Source: Elmis aenea (Eukaryota; Arthropoda; Insecta; Coleoptera; Elmidae). Taken from it: a stretch of 64,000 bases of DNA. The position numbers and the translations under genes are program-made. The notes under the pieces are model-generated. The model was not told the origin of the DNA. It searched no databases and saw nothing but the letters and a program-made list of their open reading frames with translations. Location: NCBI GenBank assembly GCA_947652605.1, contig OX393579.1:23271674-23335673 (forward strand), given 5' to 3'. Every line of letters starts with the position of its first letter. Position 1 is the first letter of the stretch. Shown in pieces: positions 53,887 through 64,000 of the stretch.

Positions 53887-56620
53887 CATGTAACATCGTG
53901 TGATGCTGTGATGAGAAAAGGTCAATTAATTAATTAGTTGTCCGCTAAATTGTTTTAATTGATCCTCATTGTCGAGTCATAACTGTTAAACACAAGCCGA
54001 AAAGAACTTATTTTAATCATTCATTAATTTTTTTACCGTGATAACTACTTGTTAAAGTTATATTTCTTTTGCGATACATTTTTTTTGCGTGCAGGTTTAA
54101 CACAGTTTTTTTTCACTCTTTGTAGATACCATTATACGGTTTGTCATCCGTAATCGGAAATTTTAACCTCGTTTTGCCAAAAATTTCTCTCAGAATTTTT
54201 AATTTATTTTGTCGGTATTTAATAGTGATTCATTCGGGTATAATGTGTTGGATAACTAACGTACTTTAAAAGGTATTTGCAATTATGAGATTCCTGGAAG
54301 TTGTTTAGCTTTTATTTCATAAAGCAGTGTTTCTGCGACTTACGTCATCACAGTGGGGTGAGACGCTGACTAAACTTTTACATGCAATATTTATAAAACA
54401 CAAAAGGAAATATTTGTTAGAGTCCTGTTTGTATGAAATAAACAGAGTAGGTTAAATGGAACAAACTTTTCCGTTTATTTACTTGTAGGTAAGTTGCTCC
54501 TTCTTTCGTTTTCGCAAAGGTAATCAATTATGGGTTACTTGATATAAGCTAAAAAGGCGTGAGAGGCAAATATTATACATTTCAAATATTTTGCGTGCAC
54601 TTATTGATACAAGGAACGATTAAAATAAAAGTTATAATAATTTTTTAGTCATTTTATTACTTTATAGTTTTGTATAAAGCGCAAGATAAAACATAACCTT
54701 AAATGTTTTGCTTTTTTTTTTAACTTTTCAAACATGGAGTGCCATGAAACAAAACAAATACCATATAAATGTGTCACTTAATTAAATTAATTACTGTTGC
54801 TGTCATTTTATTGTGTTGCTTACTTCAGGTGTGATAATTAAGAGATAAAATTTCTGCGAATTAAATTTTACCTGCTTCAAGTAACCCATGAAAATGTGTC
54901 GGAAAGCGAAAGCACGCGTGTCTTAAAAAATATCAACGATGTTGTTTCATAGCGACATTTTATTAACAGTTACATTACAGCAAGCGGATTTTACAAGCAA
55001 CCTAACAAAGTTATTAAACAATAATTAAATCTTTTATAGTTAGTTTTAAATTACACTTTTTTTAAATTTTAAAAGCACGTAAAATATATAAAGAACATGT
55101 TTTTTTTTATTCGTTATTTTTTAAACAAAAAAGTATTTAACCGAAGCTATACTTTATTAAAACAGAGCTATTTCTTTTTAACCAGCATCCAAGTAAACAT
55201 ATGAGGTTAGAGCCGGCGATAAGGTGGTACAGTGCGCTGGCGATTTTTTTAAAATAATAAATTATAAATTAAGTTTGAAAAAACAAGTAGATATCTTTAA
55301 TGAGTAAGTAAAAGTTTATTTTTTTCGGTTCCGAATTTATTTTCGCACACCGCCTCGCAAACCCTATGGCCGGTTCTGTATAAGACTGTTGTTGAAAACG
55401 CATATGTCCGACAACTTCGATTGAGCGAATTATGTAATGATAATTCACTGGGAACATTTTAAATAATTATAGCCGACCGCATACGCACGTTTCCACACAC
55501 GCACCCATGCGTCATCGCGAAAATGGTCAAAACGACCTTAAAACGTATGAAAATTAGTTTTATCTTGAGGTCGAATATTTTACGATCTCACCTTTTAAGT
55601 TCGAATGCTAAATTTAAAGCATCATCCAGATCTATTTACTGATATTTTTTGTTAGTTTGGTTTAGTTGGTTAATTAATGCTTCTCCAAACACTTAACTGC
55701 TTACCATTACCACACATCATCGTTGGAGTAAAACTGTCGGTTAAAAATGGTATCAACAGAAGTTGTTTATTTTTTTATCCTAAATCAAAGTTTAATATGT
55801 ATTTTTAAAGTTTTAAAACACGTTTCAAGAAAATACTTAATTTGTACCTTATAAATCAATATTAAGTATAACGAAACAAAATACTAAATGGAATGGAAAT
55901 AAAAGTTACAATTTGTATATAATCCATATTATTTTCGATTTTTTAAATTAACTGATCTTCAAGTTTGTTACAAAATTAAATTGGACAAAAACTGCAAATG
56001 TTAGCAAATAAAACTACGGTCATTTCTTTCTTGAAAAAGCAACAATTATATGAAATATTTAATGATGAAGAGCATTGCTTTGTTTGTACAAACACATTAA
56101 ATCTGATTAAAAAATTATGCAGTAGATGTACCATTACTAAATATACGTTTGCCCATCTTGAATACTAACGAGTCTCATGAAGCGCGTATGCGTCTCTATT
56201 ATATTTGATATTTCTTTTGATGGCTCCTTTATATTATACTCGAATATGGTGTTAAAACATCTTTATGATCTTATCCTGCGAAGGATATCCTCTTTACGGA
56301 ACAATTATTATTTTTATTGTGTAGCGAACAAGCACAATACAATAGCTGTGCGTTTCCTTTGCTTTTTGTAGTTCATTGTCACGAACGCTTCCAGCTATTT
56401 TAAGTTGAAAATGGTAAGTTGTTGTATTTTAAATTACTTTTTTTAAGACGTGTGCCTGCCTACATGGAGAATTATCAAACAAAAAATGCGTAAACGGAAA
56501 CTAGTCGACATAAATTTTGAATACATTTTTAGCGACATGCAGTTTTCTACGGAACATTTTTTAAATATATCATAGATAATATAATACAATATACAATCGA
56601 GGAAAACATGTTTTAAAGTA
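53887..56620. other. Mkp3 intron, mostly featureless
   Basis: AT-rich. A possible decayed MITE lies at about 55211-55384, with ends AGAGCCGGCGATA and (inverted) ACAGAACCGGCCATA and a GCACACCGCCTCGCAAACCC stretch like that near 13790. Nothing else was recognised. Confidence 0.4.
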
Positions 56621-57140
56621 TAGGGTGATTCAAAATTCACATAACCCGCAAAGGAAATGTTCTTTATTTTAACCCATCTTAACACAATTAAACATATTTT
56701 ACTCTTAGTACATTTTTAGTAACATTTATTACATGTGCACTACATTTATGGCCAAATGGAATACATTTTTAACATATTTTTCGTATTTGTAGTAAATTTG
56801 TATATGTATACAGGGTGATTCAGTTTGACTGTCACACCCCTATAACTTTGTTATTTTAAGAGGAAACTCCCTATAAACCTTATATTTTTGTAATCCGTGA
56901 AAAATTCTCTATCGAATGACGTCCAAATGTTTTTTCTACGATGAAATGTGTCAGACTGGCGATCCGTCAACTTTTTGTTTTAAAATTACATGGTATACTT
57001 TTTTTTATTGATCTAAGTACACTACTTTAACATGAAAACGACAAGACAATAGCAAAATTTTGTTTGTAAACGTATTTCTTTTTGACAGCTACATATTTTT
57101 TCAGCATTGTTTTAAAAATAGTATCGCATTAGAATGGTTT
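56621..57140 (+). mobile_element. Solitary foldback halves, including F2
   Basis: At 56621 TAGGGTGATTCAAAATTCAC begins a degenerate end. At 56811, after TA, CAGGGTGATTCAGTTTGACT begins an F2 arm that runs through CCTATAACTTTGTTATTTT and CTCTATCGAATGACG to about 57000-57140. No inverted partner was found. Confidence 0.7.
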
Positions 57141-58188
57141 TTTTTTGCTAGACCTGTAAAATATTCTTCCCCGGTGGCTTTATCAGATTCAAATAGTTTT
57201 TCTGTAGTTTTTTTATTTTTTATTTAAGACTTAATAAAAGTTGCAGGGTACTAAATCAGGATTAAAAGAGTTGAACAACACCAGAATCCTGGATAATTGG
57301 TTGAATCTTATTTTTATATGAATCGAAATCCAAGTAGATAGTTTTATTAATAACATGTTACTTTGTAGTAAATTATTAGGTTTTCTTAGCCTCTTAGTTG
57401 TGACAAAACATATAAGTGAAAAGTAATAAACGTCCTATTCAAATTTATAATACGCAAGGTAAGTGCCGAACTATCAGTTGCCGGAATATTGGTGTTGTAC
57501 CTGTACTACGGTTTAAACAAAAAACCGTACTTAAACAATTGACGTTTGCTCTTTTTTGGCTTTAAATACGCATTTAACACTAGATTTTATAATAAATTTG
57601 ATTGAAAAATTTGGCATTAAGTCAGATAAACCATGACTACTGTCTAAAAAAACAAAAGCACTGCCAATTTTTGTTTCTATCGTCAATTTTTTTTTTACCA
57701 CTCTCTTTACAGTTAAGAAGTGTATTAAAATTACCATCTAAATTTTGAACACATTGTATAAAAGGTTTGATCTGGAGGAGCGGCAAATAAAAAAGATCTA
57801 CCAAAAAACGTTTCTTGAAAATCACTGAAAGCTTAAACGTTCAATTAAAGAGCACGTAGGGATGAAAATTTATTCAGTGATTTTTTACAATAATTACAGT
57901 TAAATATGGTTAGAACGATTACTCTTTGGTTAGGAAGAATTGTGAATATTTCGTTTAAACTAAGCATTATACTGTAATACTGTTTTTAACAATTTATTTG
58001 TTATCAGGGTAGTCCCTTGGGGTGTGGAGTATCGGAAAAATATTTTTGCGGGCCGCTGTCCATTCATAATTATTTTTGTTTTATACCGTATTTATTTATA
58101 ATTTTTATCTTGATGTGATTTTGTTTAAGCTATTTTATTGTTATTTTTTTAATATCGTAAACGCATATGTTTACTAACGTAGACTGTA
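57141..58188. other. Mkp3 intron, no feature seen
   Basis: AT-rich sequence without recognised exons or element ends. Confidence 0.35.
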
Positions 58189-59420
58189 CAGGGTGGTCCA
58201 AATTCGATGGGATTGCATGGGTATCTCGGTTAATATTTAAGATAGAGAAACGGTTAAGTTACCAAAAATGTGCAGTTTTTTGAGACAAACTCGGAACCGT
58301 TTCCAAAAATATTCTATCATTTCCGGTTTTCGAGTTATCGAATAAAAAGTGTTTTTTTTTGTCATATTAATAATGTGTCATATCTCCGTTATTGTTGTAA
58401 ATATCAAAAATATTTATTAAGATTATTTTTAGATATTTTTATGTTTAATTTAATTATACAAAAAAAAAAAAATTACGTTCGCTGTTAAAAAGTTATGACA
58501 CAAAATTACCTTTTTTTAAATGGAAGCGATAGTTGGCTATGACATATTTAAATTCCTTATTTTTTTTTTCATTCCAAATACATATATAAGGGTCGATGTA
58601 TTTATTTTTAATAATACGCAAGTTATGAAGGTTTTTTAGTTTTTTTTTTCCAAGAAAATCATAGTAGGCTATGAAAACAAAAACCAAACAAGGTGTAAAA
58701 CCTTACAAAACTCATGTGGTACAAGTTACCAAGGTTTTTTAATTTGTTGTGGAGATAAACATTGTAAATATTTGAAAATAAGAAAACAACGATATAGTCG
58801 GTATCAGCAGTAATGTAGTATTTTGCTGTTTATCTTAGGTTCAAAAAATTTCGTATTTATCTCAATAACAAATTAAAAAACCTTGGTAACTTGTACCACA
58901 TAAGTTTTATAAGGTTTTACACCTTGTTTATTTTTTGTTTTCACAGCCTACTATGATTTTCTTTTTAAAAAAAACTAAAAAACCTTCATAACTTGCGTAT
59001 TGTTGAAAATAAATACATCAACCCTTATATATTTGAAATGAGAAAAAAATGAGTAATTTAAATAGGTCATAGCCAACTATCGTTTCCATTTAAAAAAAGG
59101 TAGGTTTGTGTCATAACTTTTTAACGGCGAGCGTAAATTTTTTTTTTTTTAGTATAATCAAATTGAACATAAAAATATCCAAAAATAATCTTAATAAATA
59201 TTTTTGATATTTACAACAATAATGGAGATATGACACATTATTAATATGACAAAAAAACACTTTTTATTCGATAACTGGAAAACCGGAAATGATAGAATAT
59301 TTTTGAAAACGGTTCCGAGTTTGTCTCAAAAAACTGCACATTTTTGGTAATTTAACCGTTTCTCTATCTTAAATATTAACCGAGATACCCATGCAATCCC
59401 ATCGAATTTGGACCACCCTG
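58189..59420. mobile_element. Foldback element family F3, copy 3
   Basis: It begins CAGGGTGGTCCAAATTCGAT and ends in its complement; TA on both sides (58187-58188, 59421-59422). It is nearly symmetric over its whole length, with the turn near 58795. It is close in length to the copy at 10705-11860. No coding sequence. Confidence 0.92.
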
Positions 59421-60740
59421 TACGTCGAAGTTCGGTTAAAATGGTTTTATTTGTATGTCGGTTTAAACAATAATTTCGCGGAAGTCGACGGGTTAACCCA
59501 CATAACGATCGCTGGTTTATATCGGGTTCCCATCTCCATGTGTTGATGTCAAGTCAGTTTAGGTAACGTGGTGGTGATTCATTGTGCATGTAGAATGTAG
59601 ATTGCCTGTTATTTCACTTCAAGTTTTATTAATGAAGCCGCCCCTTTATTATATGAGTGAATTCAAAAAGTAGACGAAGACGTTATTATTAGCACAGATG
59701 TTTGTTTAAAAATTTTCTGGCGTTTAAACAAGCGTTAGTTAGATTGACTAAGGTAAATCTGGAAAATGTAGGCGCCGGTAAACCGGTATCTGCAGCGCGA
59801 GACGCGGTCTGGTATATCTGTCCTCCCACACAGACGGGCCCGCGTAGGCGTGGGTAGTGCGTGGGCCGACCTGTTCACCCACTCGCCCCCACCCTATTCA
59901 AGGGCAGCTTTGCAGCCTGCTTTGCTTCTCTGGCAGTTTCGTACTGATAACTCGATAAACCTACGCTTACTTTTTGCTTTATTTTTAGCGAGATTTAATA
60001 TTAAAATATTAAATATGTTCGTATTGTATTATACAATTAGACTTCTAAAAATATACCTCGTTAAATGTTTCAATTTTACATTCGGTTTAATTTAGACATC
60101 TCCCCTCTCTTTTGTTTGTATTATAACTTGAATTTACAAGTAACTTTTACGTTGAATACACAGAGAAAACACATACCATAGTAAACTTAAGATTGTTCAG
60201 TGAGCTTCTAGCAATATACAAGGTGTCCACAAATGCAAAAATGCATTTAATTAATAGCAACTAATTTCAAAATAGTAAACAAATTTTGTCGCTTAATAAT
60301 TTATGATATTAAGGTTACAAAATTTAATAAAAATAGTAATAAGAAATCGATTAAATAATACAGTGTAAACGCAGATGGCTGTCAAAGGCATATAAACACT
60401 AAAAAGCGAACTTGCTGTGAAACAAACACAAAAATGTTAAACATTGTTTGTAAAAAAAATCCAAACAATGCCATTAATTAATATAAATGTCGATATGCAG
60501 TGCCAGTTCAAAACGCTCGTCCTTATCAATTAGTCTTTTTGATTTATCTATTTACAATAATATTTAAATAAGATTGCAGGTGATGAAGAGACAAGAGTCC
60601 TGAAACAGGTATTGCATATCGACAAGAGGTCTATCGAAATAAATTATTATTTAAACTTATTAAAATTAACAAATAAATATTTTAAATAATTTATCTATTT
60701 GACAATGCTGATGATAAACAAAAAATTACTTCTCAGTAAA
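59421..60740. other. Mkp3 intron with a GC-rich island
   Basis: The stretch at about 59760-59940 is strongly GC-rich for this window (GCAGCGCGAGACGCGG, GGGCCCGCGTAGGCGTGGG, GCGTGGGCCGACC). It could be a CpG-type regulatory region, an alternative promoter or 5' exon of the phosphatase gene; no open frame there is recognised. A degenerate element end (ACAAGGTGTCCACAAATGC) lies at about 60218. Confidence 0.35.
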
Positions 60741-61010
60741 CCGGGCGATTCAGTTTGACTGTCGCACCCCTATAACTAGTTAATTATTGAAAATAACCCC
60801 AACAAACCTTATATTTTTGGAAACGGCGACAAATTCTTTATTAAGTGATGTGCATTTGTTATCTCTACGATGACGTATGTCAAATCCACGATAAGCAACT
60901 GTTTTTTTTTTAAAGTTACATAATATAAATGTTTTTGTTGATTCGGATAGAGAATTTAATTCTGAATCCGACCATGTATTAAAAAAGTATGCATACATAA
61001 GAAAATTTTC
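60741..61010 (+). mobile_element. Solitary half of foldback F2
   Basis: CCGGGCGATTCAGTTTGACT, then GTCGCACCCCTATAACTAG, AACCTTATATTTTTGG and TCTACGATGACG match the F2 arm at 56811 in order. No inverted partner. Confidence 0.7.
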
Positions 61011-61239
61011 GGGAAAAATCAGTTCAAAGTTTATTCAAATCGTAGCAAACAGTCTATTTAACAAAATAAAAAACGATCAAATCTTCAAAATTATGGTATA
61101 GTTATCAATGGAAATGTATTAAAAATTAATTTTTAATAAAAACAAAAACAAAAATAATAAACGTCGACATAAAAAAATAGACTTTAAGGTATTCAAAGTG
61201 ACCGCCCCCTGTATCCAAATACAGTTGTCTATTTGTAAC

Positions 61240-61370
61240 CAGGGTTGAGCAGATTTAAATCAATTGATTTAAATCATGATTTAAATCAAGTGATTTTAAA
61301 AAAAAAATCATTGATTTAAATCAAGTGATTTAAAAAAAAAATATCAATTTAAATCAGATTATATGAGTAC
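61240..61370. repeat. GATTTAAATC array at a CAGGGTTGAGCAG end
   Basis: CAGGGTTGAGCA followed by at least five copies of TTGATTTAAATCA-type units separated by A-runs. GATTTAAATC is self-complementary. The CAGGGTTGAGCAG start resembles a hAT-type MITE end; the other end was not found. Confidence 0.6.
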
Positions 61371-61535
61371 AATATAATATTTATAATAAAACAAAATTGT
61401 ATTACTATTAGTAATTAAATACACGAAATGGTGAATAAACAATATCAATTTGCTCTTGTAAAGTAATTATCATTGTGGAAAAGCAATAATTCAAAAAATT
61501 AATAACAAGTTTTTGACGTTAGCGAAGTGAACAGC

Positions 61536-62181
61536 CAGTTTTTTCAATTTACACGGCACTCTATTGCTTCAATAACGATTTGAAGAAAAATGTCGAATAT
61601 CTCGAAAAGTATGAGTTTTGGGTATAGCACATACTTAACAAAATATGAAGCTCTTTTAAAGACGAATTCGATGACATAAAAAAATACAGGGGTTTGCATT
61701 TGAAAAAATCGAGTTACGAGCTTTTGAAGATCATGGAAGTTGCCACCTATTTATAAACACTCCTGTATGTGTGATTCAAATTTTTCATATCGAGCGAACA
61801 GAGAAATTTTTTCTGCATGTCCATACGAAATTACAACTCTGTACTTCAAAATAACTTCAGGAGAATTTTTTAAATAAAGACTTAAAACCTTGAATAATTT
61901 AGAAAATTATTTTTTTTACAACGCCCTATAAAAACCTGTAGGTAGTATTTTATATTGATGCAAAGCTTAAATTAAGGCGGTCAAAAATATTAAATAAAAA
62001 ATTGGGTGTTGTATTTGAAATATAAAAGTTGCTATTAGTTCCAGAAAGGTGACTCACCCTGTATATTTGAAAATATTTTTATTGTGTTGTTTAGAAAAAA
62101 CTGTATAAAATAGCATTTGAATCAGCTTCATATCTCAAGCCTAGCCACAATCGACCGATCCCGCACTAATGAATGACGCTG
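61536..62181. repeat. Repeat family F11, copy 2
   Basis: Direct-orientation copy of 33538-34194, with the same order of motifs and the same boundaries (CAGTTTTTTC to the GA(C)xCxxTG end). The identity is high but with many single changes. Confidence 0.85.
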
Positions 62182-62309
62182 TATACAGGGTGCACCACGA
62201 CCCTGAGATTCTTCGATAGCTCCTTTATTAATGAAAATATCAAAAAATGTTTAATACAAATATTGTGCGAACCTATTTTCTACATAACCTAAAATTATTT
62301 TCAAATATA

Positions 62310-62369
62310 CAGAGTGTTTCGTTTGACCGGCACATATAAAAATTTAGTTTTTTTAAATAGAACACCCTG
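62310..62369. mobile_element. 60-bp mini-element in the left arm
   Basis: TATA, CAGAGTGTTTCGTTTGACCG ... AGAACACCCTG, TATA. Its mirror image is at 63900-63959 in the other arm. It is among the smallest inverted-end units in the window. Confidence 0.65.
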
Positions 62370-62610
62370 TATATTTTTACATTTTTGGATTCCTCTTAAA
62401 ATTTACTTTAAAAAATGTATAAGGTTATATGGGTCTTAAGTCAACCGTTTTCGTAAAATTTACATTTTTGTGAAAATTTTGAGCGATACAGCACTTTCAA
62501 TTTTTTTTAACATTAAAGTTATTTAAAAAAGCGGTAAAATTTCGTTTAAAACTTAGATTGACAATAGATTAATTAACACTTTGCGCTAGCTACATTTTAA
62601 AAATATTATA

Positions 62611-62688
62611 CAGGGTGTTTTGTACGCTTGGTCAAACTTGTGAAACGTTAAACATCGATAAGTCATTTTTCTTAAATGTAACACCCTG
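62611..62688. mobile_element. 78-bp mini-element in the left arm
   Basis: TA, CAGGGTGTTTTGTACGCTTG ... AATGTAACACCCTG, TA. Its mirror image is at 63581-63658. Confidence 0.65.
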
Positions 62689-62934
62689 TATATTTTTACA
62701 TTTTCTTGTAGAGAATTTAATTGTCTTTCGAAATTATTAAGCATGTCCTATACCTAAAATTAATATTTTTCGAGTTATCTCGATTTTTATTAGTATTACT
62801 AAGGCAATTAAAATATTTTAAAGTGGGCTATGGACTTAAGTTGTAATTTTTCAAAGAATTTTTAAACAAAAGAATAAAAAGAGCTGCAACTTTAATTTTA
62901 GGCTAAAAATTTTACCGAAATTTATCGTATAAAT

Positions 62935-63205
62935 TGTTCAAGATTATGTCCTTGTTCTACGCAAAGCCGTAGACCTTGTCTGAAAGACTAGCTCCCTTTA
63001 TAACATTTCGGGGGTTATACCATCAAAAGCAACACGAATCCTGTTCTGCACATCTTCAGCAGTTGTTGGGGGGGTCTTGATACACCTGTTTTATGGGTCC
63101 CCACAAAAATAAATCTATAGGGGTAAGATCAGGTGACCTAGGTGGCCAGGAGATTGGTCTACCTCGCCCTATCCATCTATTAGGATATTCTGTGTTCGGC
63201 AACTG
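62935..63205 (-). pseudogene. Mariner-like transposase, catalytic C-terminal part
   Basis: Minus strand: NTEYPNRWIGRGRPISW, then PPRSPDLTPIDLFLWGPIKQ, QDPP, and after a frameshift TAEDVQNRIRVAFDGITPEM. SPDL.P.D is the box with the third catalytic acid of Tc1/mariner-type DDE/D transposases. The form WPPRSPDLTP(L/I)D(F/L)FLWG is common in insects. A frameshift near 63070 and a stop after ITPEML inactivate it. Confidence 0.82.
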
Positions 63206-63214
63206 CATTACTTG

Positions 63215-63338
63215 CTGTGTTGCTTTTAATGGTATAACCCCCGAAATGTTATCAAGAGTGCTAGAGTCTTTGAGACAACATCTACGGCTGTGCGTAGAAC
63301 ATGAACAAGGATATAATTTTAAACAATTTATACGATAA
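63215..63338 (+). pseudogene. Mirror copy of the transposase C-terminus
   Basis: The plus strand reads NGITPEMLSRVLESLRQHL, then RLCVEHEQGYNFKQFIR and TAA. This matches the end of mariner-like transposases (IPPEMLRRV...R..QCIE..G.HF...I). It is the inverted duplicate of 62935-63030 on the other strand, without the DDE box. An upstream ATG in the same frame (63093) reads antisense to the DDE box, so the apparent 81-codon frame is a fusion across the palindrome centre. Confidence 0.75.
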
Positions 63339-64000
63339 ATTTCGGGGAAAAGGGGTACATTATTGGACTAAAATTAAAGTTGGAGCTCTTTTTATTCTTT
63401 TGTTTAAAAATTCTTTGAAAAATTACGGCTTATGTCCATGGCCGACTTTAAAATATTTTAATTGCCTTAGTAATACTAATAAAAATCGAGATAACTCGAA
63501 AAATATTAATTTTAGGTATAGGACATGCTTAATAATTTCGAAAGACAATTAAATTCTCTACAAGAAAATGTAAAAATATACAGGGTGTTACATTTAAGAA
63601 AAATGACTTATCGATGTTTAAAGTTTCACAAGTTTGACCAAGGGTAAAAAACACCCTGTATAATATTTTTAAAATGTAGCTAGCGCAAAGTGTTAATTAA
63701 TCTATTGTCAATCTAAGTTTTAAACGAAATTTTACCGCTTTTTTAAATAACTTTAATGTTAAAAAAAATTGAAAGTGCTGTATCGCTCAAAATTTTCACA
63801 AAAATGTAAATTTTACGAAAACGGTTGACTTAAGACCCATATAACCTTATACATTTTTTAAAGCAAATTTTAAGAGGAATCCAAAAATGTAAAAATATAC
63901 AGGGTGTTCTATTTAAAAAAATTAAATTTTTATATGTGCCGGTTAAACGAAACACTCTGTATATTTGAAAATAATTTTAGGTTATGTAGAAAATAGGTTC

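Larger units (their letters stand above)
62269..64000. mobile_element. Large foldback at the right edge, with transposase in its centre
   Basis: GAACCTATTTTC at 62269 is answered by GAAAATAGGTTC ending at 64000, so the palindrome is centred near 63134 and its true ends lie farther out; the left end may be CAGGGTGCACCACGACCC at 62186. The arms pair to about 63030 and 63215. Both arms contain two mini-elements with CAGGGTGTT / CAGAGTGTT ends, and the unpaired centre codes transposase. Centre and both inner arm edges carry transposase sequence in opposite directions. Confidence 0.85.

Noticed and set aside
63093..63338. 81-codon frame as a gene
   Set aside because: Its first half is antisense to the transposase DDE box and its second half is the mirrored transposase end; it is a fusion across a palindrome centre.

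Overview
The window is nuclear DNA of an insect. It has short exons with GT-AG introns, AT-rich introns full of transposons, and coding remains of transposons typical of insects. A beetle is my best guess, from the abundance of CAGGGTG-ended palindromic elements and a short TTAGG/TCAGG run at 48674-48695; this is an inference. Three host genes lie on the + strand.

(1) 3550-18598: the C-terminal 599 residues (9 exons, stop included) of nardilysin, an M16 metalloprotease. Its 5' exons, with the catalytic HxxEH motif, lie to the left of the window. (2) 21331-34984: a complete SPATA6-like gene (9 exons, 472 aa). (3) 40387-40762: the first coding exon (125 codons plus 1 base) of an ERK-specific MAP-kinase phosphatase (Mkp3/DUSP6 type), with a cluster of CRE-like sites upstream. 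No further exon of it was recognised, so its first intron appears to run for more than 23 kb to the right edge. The three genes do not form an operon or pathway. All exon phases of genes 1 and 2 join without a break.

Almost everything else is transposon-derived. The dominant class is a set of palindromic (foldback) elements, about 0.6-3 kb, flanked by TA, with ends like CAGGGTG and arms of hundreds of bases. At least ten sequence families occur, several in two or more copies, and they are nested in each other and in hAT elements. In at least five of them the unpaired centre carries a fragment of a mariner-like (Tc1/mariner superfamily) transposase: the N-terminal helix-turn-helix region at 1962-2240, 9722-9800 and 38052-38315, a second helix-turn-helix part at 15915-16124, and the catalytic C-terminus at 62935-63338. 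This suggests the foldbacks arose by inverted duplication of mariner-like transposons, with breakpoints inside the transposase gene.

Other elements supported by target-site duplications (TSDs) are hAT-type elements with 8-bp TSDs (675-818, 1046-1412, 13186-14027, 20067-20411, 23509-23967, 24224-26457, 27032-27278, 27286-28752, 48758-49194); an ORF1-only LINE with a 12-bp TSD (12851-15050); a small retroposon with a 14-bp TSD (33272-33422); a Mutator-like element with a 10-bp TSD (48520-49396); a PIF/Harbinger relic (53060-53883); pogo-like TA elements (45804-47417, 51131-51781); and an unclassified TIR element with repeated subterminal motifs (43396-44111). Minisatellites are at 6716-7275 and 51148-51419.
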